Below are positions 24,017 through 32,105 of a DNA stretch of 55,722 bases, one piece after another. Below the pieces are notes generated by a model that had not been told where the DNA came from, made no database searches, and was given only the letters and a program-made list of their open reading frames with translations. The stretch covers positions 1 to 55,722 of the forward strand of contig JAZRDR010000007.1 in NCBI GenBank assembly GCA_045660445.1. Direction: 5' to 3'. Position 1 is the stretch's first letter. Every line of letters begins with the position of its first letter. A program made the translations under genes and the position numbers. Origin of the DNA: Faeciplasma sp045660445 (GTDB lineage Bacteria; Bacillota; Clostridia; Oscillospirales; Ruminococcaceae).

Positions 24017-24796
24017 TTATGCTATTATTGCCGGCTTATATTTAAGCTTGATCTTATCAGCTATAAGTGCTATGAATTCAGAATTTGTCGGTTTTCCTTT
24101 GCCTGTATTTACAGTGAATCCAAAGAAGGCATTGAGCGTTTCTAAATCTCCCCTATCCCAAGCGATCTCGATAGCGTGGCGGATAGCACGTTCAACACGG
24201 GAGGGTGTTGTGTCGAATTCCTGAGCAACAGTGGGATATAAAAGCTTTGTTACACATTCAAGCATTTCGGCATCACGGATGCAATGCAGGATAGCGCTTC
24301 TTAAGTAGTGATATCCTTTTATATGTGCAGGCACGCCGAGCTGATGTATCATCTCGGTAACGACAACCTCTAAATCAGGCTGATGAGAAACAACGGGAAT
24401 AGAAGGCTGTTCATCAAAAATGTCATATCCCATAAGGCTGTTGATCCTATCTCCAAGCATTTTATACTCGAACGGGCGGATGAGGAAATATGCTGCTCCG
24501 CTTTGCATTACCTGCATTTGAGCAAACTGATTGTCAACGAGTGACGTTACAATAAACACAGGCTTTTTAAAGCTTGAACGGTTGATCTTTTTTATTAGCT
24601 CGATGGCATCGATACCGGGCATAGAGAGATCGACGATCGCAACGTCGGGCGATTCGTCTTTTATTGCATCAAAGAGCACCATACCGTCTTTTGGACGGGA
24701 AATGCAGAAAAATCCCATTGTTCTTAAAACATCGGCACACGCTGCTCCGAAATCCTTTGTATCGTCGCCTATCAGCACTTTTAGCTTTTTTGTCAT
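24017..24796 (-). CDS. spo0A: Sporulation master regulator Spo0A
   Basis: This 259-residue response regulator has a receiver domain with acidic pair Asp11/Asp12 and phospho-acceptor Asp56 (VAIVDLSMPG), and a Spo0A-specific effector domain. The DNA-binding helix TTPSRVERAIRHAIEIAWDRG is represented by its core SRVERAIRHAIEIAW, and the end GKPTNSEFIALIADKI is diagnostic. It controls entry into sporulation. It lies downstream of uvrA rather than next to spoIVB, its usual neighbour. A perfect 0A box about 100 bases upstream suggests autoregulation. Confidence 0.95.
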   Translation of the reverse strand: MTKKLKVLIGDDTKDFGAACADVLRTMGFFCISRPKDGMVLFDAIKDESPDVAIVDLSMPGIDAIELIKKINRSSFKKPVFIVTSLVDNQFAQMQVMQSGAAYFLIRPFEYKMLGDRINSLMGYDIFDEQPSIPVVSHQPDLEVVVTEMIHQLGVPAHIKGYHYLRSAILHCIRDAEMLECVTKLLYPTVAQEFDTTPSRVERAIRHAIEIAWDRGDLETLNAFFGFTVNTGKGKPTNSEFIALIADKIKLKYKPAIIA

Positions 24797-24893
24797 AAAC
24801 TATTCCTCTTTCTTTGTCATATACTGTTTTTTCAATCAAGCACGACTTTAGTCGAGCCACTGAACAAAGTATACGACAAGTGTAAGGGCGAAT

Positions 24894-24913
24894 TTTGTCG
24901 AAATTTGTTGAAG
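24894..24913. promoter_or_regulatory. 0A box(es) upstream of spo0A
   Basis: TTTGTCGAAA at 24894-24903 is a full match to the Spo0A-binding consensus (TGTCGAA core). TTTGTTGAAG follows at 24904-24913 as a weaker second site in the same direction. Both lie between uvrA and spo0A, about 100 bases before the spo0A start. Confidence 0.75.
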
Positions 24914-24950
24914 GAAAAATATCAATTTGATAATTTTTCCAATAAATAAA

Positions 24951-27788
24951 TTACAAGGTTTTATGTCTGTCTAGCATCTTTTTAAGATACCTGCCTGTAT
25001 AAGATGCAGGATTGAGAGAAACCTCTTCAGGTGTACCCTCGGCAACGATCATACCGCCACGGACACCGCCCTCGGGTCCAAGGTCGATAATATGGTCGGC
25101 ACACTTGATAACGTCGAGGTTATGCTCTATTACGACGACTGTATTGCCGCTATCACAAAGTTTGTCAAGCATATAGATAAGTTTGCTGACGTCGTCGGAG
25201 TGCAGGCCTGTTGTGGGTTCATCCAAGACATAAATAGTTCTGCCGGTTGCACGCTTTGAAAGCTCTGTCGCAAGCTTTACACGCTGAGCCTCACCACCCG
25301 AAAGGGTTGTCGATGGCTGCCCGAGCTTTAGATATCCCAAGCCAACCTCTTGAAGAGTTTTTATCTTGCGATAGATCTTGGGAATATTCTCGAAGAATTG
25401 GCAAGCCTCTTCGATAGTCATATCCAGCACGTCTGCAATGCTCTTTCCTTTATATTTAACTTCAAGGGTTTCGCGGTTATAGCGAGCGCCCTTGCAGACT
25501 TCACACGGAACGTAAACATCGGGCAGGAAGTGCATTTCGATCTTTAAGATACCGTCACCCTCGCAGGCTTCGCATCTGCCCCCTCTGACGTTAAACGAGA
25601 ATCTTCCTTGGCTGTATCCCCTTGCCTTGGCATCCTTAGTCATTGCAAAGAGCTCACGTATGTCGTTAAATACGCCGGTATAGGTTGCGGGGTTGGAACG
25701 GGGCGATCTGCCGATTGGAGACTGATCGATGTTGATGATCTTATCCAAATGCTCGAGGCCTTCGATAGTTTTGAACACACCGGGACGGATGCGGGCACGG
25801 TTTAGCTTGCAGGCAAGCTCTTTATAAAGGATCTCGTTGACAAGCGAAGATTTGCCTGAACCCGAAACACCTGTAATGCAGGTGAATTTTCCAAGAGGTA
25901 TCTTAACGTCGATTCCTTTAAGGTTGTTTTCGCATGCACCCTTAATGTAAAGGTGTTCGCCATTACCGTTTCTTCTTTCCTTGGGAATGGGAATTACGCG
26001 CTTACCACTTAAATATGCACCCGTTATTGAGCGTTCGCAGGCCTTGATATCTTCAATTGATCCGTGACAGACGATCTCTCCTCCATGAATGCCTGCACCC
26101 GGGCCGATATCAACAATATAGTCGGCAGCGAGCATAGTGTCCTCGTCATGCTCGACGATGATAAGTGTGTTGCCAAGGTCGCGAAGGCGTTTAAGAGCGT
26201 CGATCAACTTGTCGTTATCACGCTGATGCAAACCGATCGAGGGTTCATCCAAGATATAGAGCACGCCCATAAGCGAGGAGCCGATCTGAGTTGCAAGGCG
26301 GATTCTCTGGCTTTCGCCGCCAGAAAGGGTTGCACTTGCACGTGAGAGAGTGAGATAATCAAGTCCGACATTTTTAAGGAACGTTAAGCGGGCTTTTATC
26401 TCTTTCAAAATCTGTTGACCAATCATTTTTTCACGATCGGAAAGATCAAGATTCTCCACGAAATCAAGAGCCTCGATTATCGACATATGAGTGAACTCTG
26501 CGATATTTTTGCCGCCAATGGTTACTGCCAAAATTTCTTTCTTAAGGCGGTCCCCTCCGCAGGTTTTACACTTAACCTCGGACATATATTCCTCAATCTT
26601 GGATTTTACAGTATCACTTTCAGTTGATTTATAGCGTCGTTCAAGGTTGTTTATAACACCCTCGAACGAGGTTATCCAATATCCTCCCCCGAATTCGGCA
26701 GGGCGGGCAAACTGAAGCTTCTGTCCACCTGTTCCGTAAAGGAAAATATCAAGCTCATCGCGGGAAAGATCTTTAACGGGAGTGTCGAGAGAGATTCCGT
26801 AATGCTCGCTGAGCTTGTTGTAATAGATCATTGTGAAGGAGTTGTCATCAAGGGTATTCCAGCCGTCGGCATGAATAGCTCCTTGACGGATGGTTAGCTC
26901 ATCATTTGGAATGATAAGCTTTTCATCGACTCTCAGGAAAACACCTAATCCGGTACACTCAGGACAAGCACCAAAGGGATTGTTGAAGGAGAACATTCTT
27001 GGAGAAAGCTCCTCGACAGAAACGCCATGATCGGGGCAAGCATAGTTTTGAGAGAACAAAAGCTCTTCACCGCCAATGACATCAACGACGACAAGACCGC
27101 CTGAAAGGCCCAAAACGACCTCTAAGCTGTCGGTCAAGCGTGAACGAATATCTGGCTTGACGACAAGTCGGTCAACAACGACTTCGATCGTGTGTTTTTT
27201 GTTCTTATCAAGAGTTATCTTTTCGGAAAGATCATAGATCGAACCGTCAACTCGAACACGGACATAGCCCGATTTTTTAATGTTTTCAAGCTCTTTAACA
27301 TATTCGCCTTTTCTTCCGCGAACGATGGGCGCAAGAAGCTGGATCTTTGACCCCCCGGGCAATTCTAAGACCTGATCGACTATCTGATCTACAGACTGGC
27401 GCTTGATCTCTTTGCCGCAGATTGGACAGTGAGGGATGCCTATTCGGGCATATAAAAGACGAAGATAGTCATAAATCTCGGTAACTGTTCCGACAGTTGA
27501 GCGAGGGTTGTTTGAAGTAGTCTTTTGGTCGATAGAGATTGCGGGAGAAAGGCCGTCGATAGAATCGACATCCGGCTTATCCATCTGTCCCAAAAACATT
27601 CTTGCATATGAAGAAAGGCTTTCAATATAGCGGCGCTGACCATCGGCAAAAATGGTATCGAACGCCAAAGACGACTTACCTGAGCCCGAAAGTCCCGTGA
27701 AGACGATCATTTTGTCACGAGGCAGGGTTATATCGACATTTTTAAGGTTGTGCTCGCGCGCTCCCTTAATTACAATTTCGTTGTTCAT
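24951..27788 (-). CDS. uvrA: Excinuclease ABC subunit A
   Basis: This 945-residue UvrA finds DNA damage and loads UvrB. It has two ABC modules with Walker A GLSGSGKSSLA (~residue 31) and GVSGSGKSSLV (~residue 640) and signatures LSGGESQRIRLA and LSGGEAQRVKLA. Zinc-binding CxxC pairs include CPICGKE and CEACEGDG with CEVCKGAR. Length and order are standard. It lies 24 bases after uvrB and shares its promoter. Confidence 0.97.
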   Translation of the reverse strand: MNNEIVIKGAREHNLKNVDITLPRDKMIVFTGLSGSGKSSLAFDTIFADGQRRYIESLSSYARMFLGQMDKPDVDSIDGLSPAISIDQKTTSNNPRSTVGTVTEIYDYLRLLYARIGIPHCPICGKEIKRQSVDQIVDQVLELPGGSKIQLLAPIVRGRKGEYVKELENIKKSGYVRVRVDGSIYDLSEKITLDKNKKHTIEVVVDRLVVKPDIRSRLTDSLEVVLGLSGGLVVVDVIGGEELLFSQNYACPDHGVSVEELSPRMFSFNNPFGACPECTGLGVFLRVDEKLIIPNDELTIRQGAIHADGWNTLDDNSFTMIYYNKLSEHYGISLDTPVKDLSRDELDIFLYGTGGQKLQFARPAEFGGGYWITSFEGVINNLERRYKSTESDTVKSKIEEYMSEVKCKTCGGDRLKKEILAVTIGGKNIAEFTHMSIIEALDFVENLDLSDREKMIGQQILKEIKARLTFLKNVGLDYLTLSRASATLSGGESQRIRLATQIGSSLMGVLYILDEPSIGLHQRDNDKLIDALKRLRDLGNTLIIVEHDEDTMLAADYIVDIGPGAGIHGGEIVCHGSIEDIKACERSITGAYLSGKRVIPIPKERRNGNGEHLYIKGACENNLKGIDVKIPLGKFTCITGVSGSGKSSLVNEILYKELACKLNRARIRPGVFKTIEGLEHLDKIINIDQSPIGRSPRSNPATYTGVFNDIRELFAMTKDAKARGYSQGRFSFNVRGGRCEACEGDGILKIEMHFLPDVYVPCEVCKGARYNRETLEVKYKGKSIADVLDMTIEEACQFFENIPKIYRKIKTLQEVGLGYLKLGQPSTTLSGGEAQRVKLATELSKRATGRTIYVLDEPTTGLHSDDVSKLIYMLDKLCDSGNTVVVIEHNLDVIKCADHIIDLGPEGGVRGGMIVAEGTPEEVSLNPASYTGRYLKKMLDRHKTL

Positions 27789-27812
27789 TAAAAATCACCG
27801 TTTCTTTGTGAG

Positions 27813-29765
27813 CTACATATCCCTTAGCTCTTTTATCTTATCACGCAGATATGCTGCCTGCTCGAATTCGAGCTGACGGGCTGCTTCCTTCATCTGCTTG
27901 GTCATCTTTTCGATAAGCTCTAAGCGTTCACGCTTGGTATATTGCTTAAGACCCTTCTTAGGTTCTTTCTTGGTTATCTCGATAACGTCACGAATACCTT
28001 TGATTATCGTTTGGGGAACGATTCCGTGAGCCTCGTTATATGCCATCTGAATTTCACGGCGACGCTCGGTCTCAGTTATAGCGCGTTCCATTGAACCTGT
28101 TACGCTGTCGGCATACATTATAACCTTGCCGTTAGCATTACGGGCAGCACGGCCGATAGTCTGGATAAGCGAGGACTCGCTTCTTAAGAACCCTTCTTTA
28201 TCGGCATCGAGTATTGCAATAAGCGATACTTCGGGAAGGTCCAAACCCTCACGCAGGAGGTTTATTCCCACCAAAACATCGAACTCGCCAAGGCGAAGAT
28301 CGCGGATTATCTCCATACGCTCCATGGTATCAATAGAATGGTGCATATATTTAACCTTTATGCCCATTGTTTGCAAATAGGTCGTCAAATCCTCTGCCAT
28401 TTTAACGGTGAGGGTTGTGACAAGCGTGCGCTCTCCCTTTTCTGTGCGGGCATTTATTTCAAGAATAAGGTCGTCGATCTGACCTTGTGTGGGTTTTACT
28501 TCGATTATGGGATCTAAAAGTCCTGTCGGACGGATGATCTGCTCGACTATCGCTTCGGATTCCTGCTTTTCAAGATTTCCGGGAGTTGCGGAAACAAATA
28601 TTGCCTGATCGACGTGAGAATAGAATTCATCGAAGGTCAAGGGGCGGTTATCAAGTGCTGATGGCAAACGGAAGCCGTATTCGACAAGGGTTTCTTTACG
28701 GGCACGGTCACCCGCATACATTCCCCTTACCTGTGGAAGCGCAACGTGGGATTCATCGACGACCAAAATAAAGTCATCAGGCAAGAAGTCCAAAAGCGTG
28801 AACGGCATGGCACCCGGTTCACGTCGTGCCAATACACGCGAATAATTCTCCACTCCCGAGCAGAAGCCGACTTCTTCAAGCATTTCCATATCGTATTTAA
28901 CGCGCTGTTCGATTCGCTGAGCCTCGATAAGCTTATCGTTGGCTTTGAAATACTCAACGCGATCACACATTTCGGCTTCGATATCAGCGATGGCTGCCAT
29001 TAACTTTTCACGACCTGTGATATAGTGAGATGCGGGGAAGATCGCAACGTGAGACATTGAGTGAATAACCTCACCGGTTACGACATTGATCTCGGTAATG
29101 CGGTCGATCTCGTCGCCGAAGAATTCGACGCGGATGGCGGTATCGTTATGAGAGGTTGGGAAGATCTCAACAACGTCTCCCCTCACTCTGAAGCGGTTAC
29201 GCTGGAAATCGATATCATTGCGCTCATATTGAATGTTGACAAGTGCGGCGATCAATTCGTCACGGGATCTTTCCATTCCCTGACGGATGGAAACGATCAT
29301 ATCTTTATATTCATCGGGATCGCCCAATGAGTAGATGCACGAAACGGAAGCAACGATTATTACGTCACGTCTTTCGCTTATAGCGGCGGTGGCAGAGTGG
29401 CGCAAACGGTCGATCTCGTCGTTAACGGACGAGTCTTTTTCTATATAAACGTCAGTCGAGGGAATGTAAGCCTCAGGCTGATAATAGTCATAATAGGAAA
29501 CAAAGAACTCGACTGCACTGTCGGGGAAAAACTCGCGGAATTCGGAGCATATCTGCGCGGCGAGAGTTTTGTTAGGCTCTAAAATAAGAACAGGGCGATT
29601 TACCTGTTCGATAACGTTGGCAATTGTGAAGGTTTTGCCCGAGCCGGTTACGCCGAGAAGGGTCTGTTTTTTCCTTCCCTCTTCAATTCCTTTTACAAGC
29701 TCAGCTATAGCCTCGGGCTGATCGCCTGTCGGCTTAAATTCGCTTTTTAATATGAACTTATCCAT
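27813..29765 (-). CDS. uvrB: Excinuclease ABC subunit B
   Basis: This 650-residue helicase-like damage-verification subunit has Walker A GVTGSGKTFT (~residue 39), the damage-wrapping beta-hairpin near SYYDYYQPEAYIP, helicase motifs DESHVALPQ and QTIGRAARN, and the C-terminal UVR domain (LELIEKMTKQMKEAARQLEFE region) that binds UvrC. It is the first gene of the uvrBA operon, with a candidate LexA site at its promoter. Confidence 0.97.
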   Translation of the reverse strand: MDKFILKSEFKPTGDQPEAIAELVKGIEEGRKKQTLLGVTGSGKTFTIANVIEQVNRPVLILEPNKTLAAQICSEFREFFPDSAVEFFVSYYDYYQPEAYIPSTDVYIEKDSSVNDEIDRLRHSATAAISERRDVIIVASVSCIYSLGDPDEYKDMIVSIRQGMERSRDELIAALVNIQYERNDIDFQRNRFRVRGDVVEIFPTSHNDTAIRVEFFGDEIDRITEINVVTGEVIHSMSHVAIFPASHYITGREKLMAAIADIEAEMCDRVEYFKANDKLIEAQRIEQRVKYDMEMLEEVGFCSGVENYSRVLARREPGAMPFTLLDFLPDDFILVVDESHVALPQVRGMYAGDRARKETLVEYGFRLPSALDNRPLTFDEFYSHVDQAIFVSATPGNLEKQESEAIVEQIIRPTGLLDPIIEVKPTQGQIDDLILEINARTEKGERTLVTTLTVKMAEDLTTYLQTMGIKVKYMHHSIDTMERMEIIRDLRLGEFDVLVGINLLREGLDLPEVSLIAILDADKEGFLRSESSLIQTIGRAARNANGKVIMYADSVTGSMERAITETERRREIQMAYNEAHGIVPQTIIKGIRDVIEITKKEPKKGLKQYTKRERLELIEKMTKQMKEAARQLEFEQAAYLRDKIKELRDM

Positions 29766-29785
29766 ATGGCGACCTCCTTAAAAAT

Positions 29786-29829
29786 AAACAAATGTTCTCT
29801 ATCATAGAATAGCACTATTTGCGGTTCAA
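29786..29829 (-). promoter_or_regulatory. uvrB promoter with overlapping SOS (LexA) box
   Basis: TTGAAC (29829-29824), a 17-base spacer and TATGAT (29806-29801) form the promoter. AGAACATTTGTTTA, covering 29798-29785, matches the Gram-positive LexA pattern GAAC-N4-GTTY and lies at the expected transcription start, so LexA would block initiation. Confidence 0.65.
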
Positions 29830-29867
29830 GTCAATGGGTTTACACTATATTTTGTGCAAAAAACAAG

Positions 29868-29897
29868 GGAAGCTATACGCTTCCCTGTTCTTTTAAT
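29868..29897 (-). terminator. Terminator after the TSCPD gene
   Basis: GGGAAGC and GCTTCCC with a short loop, followed on the minus strand by TTGTTTTTT. Confidence 0.85.
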
Positions 29898-29913
29898 AAG
29901 GTTTAATTTGAAA

Positions 29914-30156
29914 TTAAAGAGCCTGCTTTAATGCCTGAGCGAGCTGGTCGGGGCAGGATGTGGACTTAGGTCCGCAGGTGGTGCCTTCGATCTTTGCAAT
30001 TACATCCTCGACCTTCATGCCGGTAACGAGCTTGCAAATGCCCTTAAGGTTTCCGTTGCAGCCGCCGATGAATTCGCAAGAGGTTACGATTCCGTCTTCA
30101 ACTTCGATGTTGATCTGTCTTGAGCAGGTGCCCTTTGTTGTGTAGTTAATAGTCAT
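29914..30156 (-). CDS. TSCPD domain protein (TIGR03905 type)
   Basis: This 80-residue protein matches the small TSCPD family: CSRQINIEVEDGIV, FIGGCNGNLKGICKLVTGM and the C-terminal TSCPDQLAQAL that names it. Five cysteines (in GTC, GGC, GIC, TTC and TSC) suggest a metal site. The larger version of this domain occurs at the C-terminus of some vitamin B12-dependent ribonucleotide reductases. The role of the standalone form is not established. It is the last gene of a three-gene operon. Confidence 0.88.
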   Translation of the reverse strand: MTINYTTKGTCSRQINIEVEDGIVTSCEFIGGCNGNLKGICKLVTGMKVEDVIAKIEGTTCGPKSTSCPDQLAQALKQAL

Positions 30157-30169
30157 GATTTAATCTCCT

Positions 30170-31123
30170 TTATTTAAAGTATTCTTTTACAAACCATATA
30201 TCTTTAATTTCAAAGCATTTGCCGTTAAGATAGTTTAAAATTCCGGCATCGGTTTTGAAATTGAAAGTGAGTTTATAGGCACAAAGTGCCTGAGTTTTAA
30301 TGCCACGTTGGCGGTTTTCTTGATTTATGCCATATTTACCGTCTCCAAGAAGAGGGTGACCGATGTGTGCCATGTGTGCACGGATCTGATGGGTTCTGCC
30401 CGTGATAAGATCTATCTCGCAAAGGGACACACCGTTTTTAGATTCGAGAACGGTATATTTTGTGACGATGGTTTTGTTAGCGGGTGTTTTTTTATCAGAA
30501 ACATAAACCGTGTTTGTCGATTCGTTCTTTTCAAGATATGCGGTCAAGGTCGCCTCTTTAGGAGAAGGAGTTCCCAAGGTTATGCAAAGATAGTTCTTTG
30601 TGATCTCGCGTTCTTTAACGATTCGATTTAAAAGGCGAAGGCTTTCGGCATTTTTGGCACAAATTACAATGCCTTCGGTGTTTCTGTCAAGTCGATTACA
30701 AAGTGCGGGAGCAAAGCTAGCCTCGCGCTGAGGATCATATTCGCCCTTATTATACAAATAATGAGTGATGCGGTTTATAAGAGTGTCAGCTGTTTTTTCA
30801 TCATCCTCGTGGACGACCATTCCGCACTTTTTGTTCACCAAAAGAATATTTTCATCCTCGTAAACAATATTGATATCAGCAGGGACATTAAGAAATTCGT
30901 TTTCAGGCTTTGAGGCGCCGAAGAATTCATCGTTTATGTACATCTGCAAAACATCACCGACATTTAAGCGAGTGGAAATCTCGCACCGCTTGCCGTTAAG
31001 CTTGATCCTTTTTAAGCGAATGTATTTATACATTAAGCTTTGAGGAAGGTTTGGAACAGCTTTTGATATGAACTTGTCAAGTCGCTGACCTGCATCGTTT
31101 TTTTCTATAATAAATTCTTTCAT
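30170..31123 (-). CDS. RluA-family pseudouridine synthase
   Basis: This 317-residue enzyme would make pseudouridine in rRNA or tRNA. Residues ~1-70 are an S4 RNA-binding domain (GQRLDKFISKAVPNLPQ). The catalytic region has NRLDRNTEGIVICAKN, in which HRLDxxTSG of the family appears as NRLDRNTEG with the catalytic Asp kept. The later motifs ITGRTHQIRAHMAHIGHP and LGDGKYG are clear. The target uridine cannot be told. It sits 3 bases after the SDR gene. Confidence 0.92.
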   Translation of the reverse strand: MKEFIIEKNDAGQRLDKFISKAVPNLPQSLMYKYIRLKRIKLNGKRCEISTRLNVGDVLQMYINDEFFGASKPENEFLNVPADINIVYEDENILLVNKKCGMVVHEDDEKTADTLINRITHYLYNKGEYDPQREASFAPALCNRLDRNTEGIVICAKNAESLRLLNRIVKEREITKNYLCITLGTPSPKEATLTAYLEKNESTNTVYVSDKKTPANKTIVTKYTVLESKNGVSLCEIDLITGRTHQIRAHMAHIGHPLLGDGKYGINQENRQRGIKTQALCAYKLTFNFKTDAGILNYLNGKCFEIKDIWFVKEYFK

Positions 31124-31126
31124 TGA

Positions 31127-31888
31127 TTAAACCTTGCTTAGCTTCATTAAAAGATTATGCGGCAAAAGCTTTGCCAAAACTCGATAAAACTTAAAGAAAG
31201 CGAGATGAGTGTAGACACATCTGCCTTTTCGGGATGCTTTAAGAGTTCCGCGAGCGACCTTTGCAGGATCGGAATAAGGCAAAGTATCAAACGTTTTTGA
31301 AGAGCCAGGGGCGATGTCCGCAACGGATAAGAATTTCGTTCTCATCGGGCCGGGGCAAACGCACATACAGTTGATACCATGGGGCTTAAGCTCCTCGCGA
31401 AGGCCTTTTGTGAAGCTTAAAACGTAAGCCTTTGTAGAGGAATATACAGTAAGTCTGGGATTGGGAACAAAAGATGCAATTGATGCGATATTGATGATCT
31501 CGCTCCCCTTTTGCATATACTTTAAACATGCTGTTGCAACAGCAGTTAAGCCCTTGCAATTAAGATCGACCATTGAGATTTGAGAAGAAACGGACATATC
31601 CTTGATGTTGCCCATTTTGCCAAAGCCTGCGTTGTTGACCAAAAGCTTAACTGTGCAGTTGCTTGATGCAAGCTTATCTTCAAGAACAGAATAGCTTTCA
31701 TCTGAAGAGAGATCAAGAGCTATCGGTATACATTTGATCGACTTATATTCATTTGCTATTTCGTTAAGTCTGTCAAGTCGGCGAGCGACGAGCCATATCT
31801 CATCAATATCCTGACGGGTAGCAATAATTTCTTTTAAAAATTCAATTCCCAAGCCACTTGATGCGCCTGTTATTATTGCAATGTTCAC
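31127..31888 (-). CDS. SDR-family short-chain dehydrogenase
   Basis: This 253-residue classical SDR has the NAD(P)-binding motif TGASSGLG (residues 7-14), NNAGFG, catalytic Ser in NIASIASF and YSSTKAYVLSF with the catalytic Tyr and Lys. The C-terminus (FKFYRVLAKLLPHNLLMKL) resembles the DltE/YqjQ-type subgroup whose substrates are mostly unknown. It is first in the operon and reads from a TTGACA/TATAAT promoter. Confidence 0.9.
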   Translation of the reverse strand: MNIAIITGASSGLGIEFLKEIIATRQDIDEIWLVARRLDRLNEIANEYKSIKCIPIALDLSSDESYSVLEDKLASSNCTVKLLVNNAGFGKMGNIKDMSVSSQISMVDLNCKGLTAVATACLKYMQKGSEIINIASIASFVPNPRLTVYSSTKAYVLSFTKGLREELKPHGINCMCVCPGPMRTKFLSVADIAPGSSKTFDTLPYSDPAKVARGTLKASRKGRCVYTHLAFFKFYRVLAKLLPHNLLMKLSKV

Positions 31889-31932
31889 TGTTATCCTCCT
31901 CTTGCCTTAAAAGAGCTTTTCAACACACATAT

Positions 31933-31960
31933 ATTATAATATATTGATGCAGTTTGTCAA
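31933..31960 (-). promoter_or_regulatory. Promoter of the SDR-RluA-TSCPD operon
   Basis: TTGACA (31960-31955), a 16-base spacer and TATAAT (31938-31933), about 45 bases before the SDR start. Confidence 0.75.
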
Positions 31961-32003
31961 ATAAAATAAATAAAGATTTAACCAAATTGTAATGCTTAGG
32001 CTA

Positions 32004-32032
32004 TTGAAATAGAGTTTGCATCGTGATAAAAT
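32004..32032 (+). promoter_or_regulatory. Promoter of the CotH gene
   Basis: TTGAAA (32004-32009), a 17-base spacer and TAAAAT (32027-32032); a TATAAT lies six bases further on. Confidence 0.55.
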
Positions 32033-32105
32033 ATAATTGTAGAGCAAATCGTGTGTAAAGATGATTGACTTTACACAGTTTATATACATTGAGAGGATTG
32101 ATAAA

